Assembly: GCA_947575605.1 (NCBI GenBank)
Contig: CANPNZ010000008.1
Coordinates: 1 to 64,000, forward strand
Reading direction: 5' to 3'
Origin: an uncultured Clostridium sp.
Lineage (GTDB): Bacteria > Bacillota > Clostridia > TANB77 > CAG-508
DNA length: 64,000 nucleotides
Below the pieces are notes generated by a model, which saw only the letters and a program-made list of their open reading frames with translations, was not told where the DNA came from and did not search any database. Below, piece after piece: positions 63,241 to 64,000 of this stretch. The position numbers were made by a program, and so were the translations under genes. The first letter of the stretch is position 1. The number at the start of each line of letters is the position of its first letter.

Positions 63241-63459
63241 CACCAAGAATGGCGTTATTTAGCCACTTTTAGTCCCTTTTAGTTTTATTTAGTTTAATGA
63301 AAAATGACTAAATAAGCCTAAAAAAACTAAATAAAACTAAACAAACAAAAAAAGTTTGTGACCGAATTCGTGTAAAATTCGTGTAGGACATAAAATATTA
63401 TTTTAATATAAGAGAAAATATGATAATATAAACTAGATGAAAGTGAGTTGAATATACAT
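63241..63459. other. Possible integrative-element junction (att-like region)
   Basis: Directly after the broken uvrB. It contains TAGTTTTATTTAGTTT and its inverse AAACTAAATAAAACTA, several TTTTAGT repeats, and a direct repeat of AATTCGTGTA (in ACCGAATTCGTGTAAAATTCGTGTAGG). Such short direct and inverted repeats are common as arm sites near tyrosine-integrase attachment sites. There is no ORF in this 219-base stretch. Confidence 0.4.
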
Positions 63460-64000
63460 ATGAATAATAAAAATATATCTGAATTAATGCCTATTAGTAA
63501 AGCAGACCATGATTTAATAGATATTGAAAAAATATATGATGATATTAGAAATAAAATTATTGTAGCACGAGAAAAAATGTTGAAACATATTGATACAACT
63601 ATGGTAGAGGTTTATTGGTATGTTGGAAAAATAACTTATGAATTATTTGAAAATAGTAATAAAGCAATTTATGGAAAAAAGATAATAGAAGCATTATCGA
63701 GTAAATTGACTAATGAATTTGGAGGCGGTTTTTCACCAGTTAGTATTAGAAGAATGCGAAGATTTTATGAAATGTATCCAATATGGTCGGCAGTGCCGAC
63801 CGAATTGAGTTGGTCACATTTTCAAGAGCTAATAAGAATAGATAGAAAAGAAGAAAGAGAGTTTTACGAAATTGAGTCAATTAAATCCAATTGGGGCTAT
63901 AGGGAATTAAACAGACAAATAAATACAAAATTATATGATAGATATTTAATATCTCCAGATAAAAATAAGATTATGGTAGAGTCAAAAAAAGGGTTAATTG
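63460..64000 (+). CDS. YhcG/DUF1016-type PDDEXK nuclease-family protein (partial, runs off the window)
   Basis: 180 codons are visible from ATG 63460. The DUF1016 N-terminal domain shows VAREKMLKHIDTTMVEVYWY, YGKKIIEALSSKLTNEFGGG, FSPVSIRRMRRFYEMYP and LSWSHFQELIRID, followed by REFYEIESIKSNWGYREL. The C-terminal nuclease domain is beyond the end. The family is typical of mobile islands and sits near restriction systems. The start has a weak Shine-Dalgarno. Confidence 0.85.
   Translation, partial: MNNKNISELMPISKADHDLIDIEKIYDDIRNKIIVAREKMLKHIDTTMVEVYWYVGKITYELFENSNKAIYGKKIIEALSSKLTNEFGGGFSPVSIRRMRRFYEMYPIWSAVPTELSWSHFQELIRIDRKEEREFYEIESIKSNWGYRELNRQINTKLYDRYLISPDKNKIMVESKKGLI

Overview
The window is about 64 kb of low-GC, AT-biased, gene-dense DNA from an endospore-forming anaerobic Firmicute of the Clostridia type, probably an uncultured gut lineage. 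Spore genes are present (cwlJ and gerQ, spoVS, a ytfJ/gerW-type gene, a CotF-like coat gene), as are pta and two ackA genes, the MEP-pathway gene dxr, murT-gatD, a T-box-controlled ileS, rny, ymdB, recA, recX, scpA, miaB, mutS and an ECF folate-type transporter. I saw no rRNA, tRNA or CRISPR array.

Main result. Ten genes are each split by one extra C that stands directly before a conserved glycine codon, so the upstream frame always meets the codon CGG at the break: gatD (CGG at 631-629), trxB (13554-13556), an rluD-type gene (14866-14864), the second ackA (22576-22578), ileS (29397-29399), ymdB (35619-35621), an extracellular solute-binding protein (36515-36517), recA (38121-38123), a VanW-family gene (44932-44930) and an acyl-CoA-ligase-like gene (55581-55583). 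Skipping the C restores a full-length, family-typical protein with Gly at that place every time. In a by-eye scan of all other coding sequences I found no in-frame CGG, while CGU, CGC, CGA and AGA are used for Arg. The simplest biological reading is that CGG is not an arginine codon here: ribosomes take a +1 step at CGG, or a tRNA-Gly reads CGGN as four bases. Several of the genes are normally essential or single-copy (recA, ileS, gatD), so ten independent pseudogenes are unlikely. A systematic sequencing or assembly error is the main competing explanation.

Layout. 0-2.2 kb: murT-gatD on the minus strand. 2.3-5.8 kb: HAD phosphatase, LiaF-like and DUF4097 envelope proteins, dxr. 5.8-7.8 kb: an overlapping radical-SAM/DUF4130 pair. 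7.9-9.9 kb: a long fold-back element, a YcxB-like protein and cwlJ-gerQ. 10-13 kb: a BcgI-like type IIB restriction-modification pair. 13-15.6 kb: ogt, trxB, trxA and an rluD-type gene. 15.7-19.4 kb: small zinc-ribbon and hypothetical genes with gene remnants, NT5C-like, trmB, DUF4116. 19.5-23 kb: pta-ackA-ackA. 23-27 kb: a heterodimeric ABC exporter. 27-33.4 kb: coiled-coil protein, T-box, ileS, rny. 33.6-39.1 kb: pilin-like protein, ymdB, spoVS, solute-binding protein, recA. 39-42 kb: recX, scpA, DUF2953, ytfJ. 42-46.7 kb: Cof phosphatase, DacA, VanW, rpmE. 47-51.7 kb: miaB, HTH protein, mutS. 51.8-53.8 kb: ECF transporter. 54-56.4 kb: DUF1836 regulator and divergent acyl-CoA ligase. 56.4-62.9 kb: DUF1064, MFS, RNA methyltransferase, GIY-YIG, CotF-like, MATE, methyltransferase. 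62.9-64 kb: uvrB cut short next to a possible integration junction and a YhcG-type nuclease gene.

Intergenic DNA carries at least three families of non-coding repeats: long fold-back elements that share end and internal motifs, a short AT-rich element with terminal inverted repeats, and a GGGGGGACC-containing element, one copy of which lies inside a copy of the AT-rich element.
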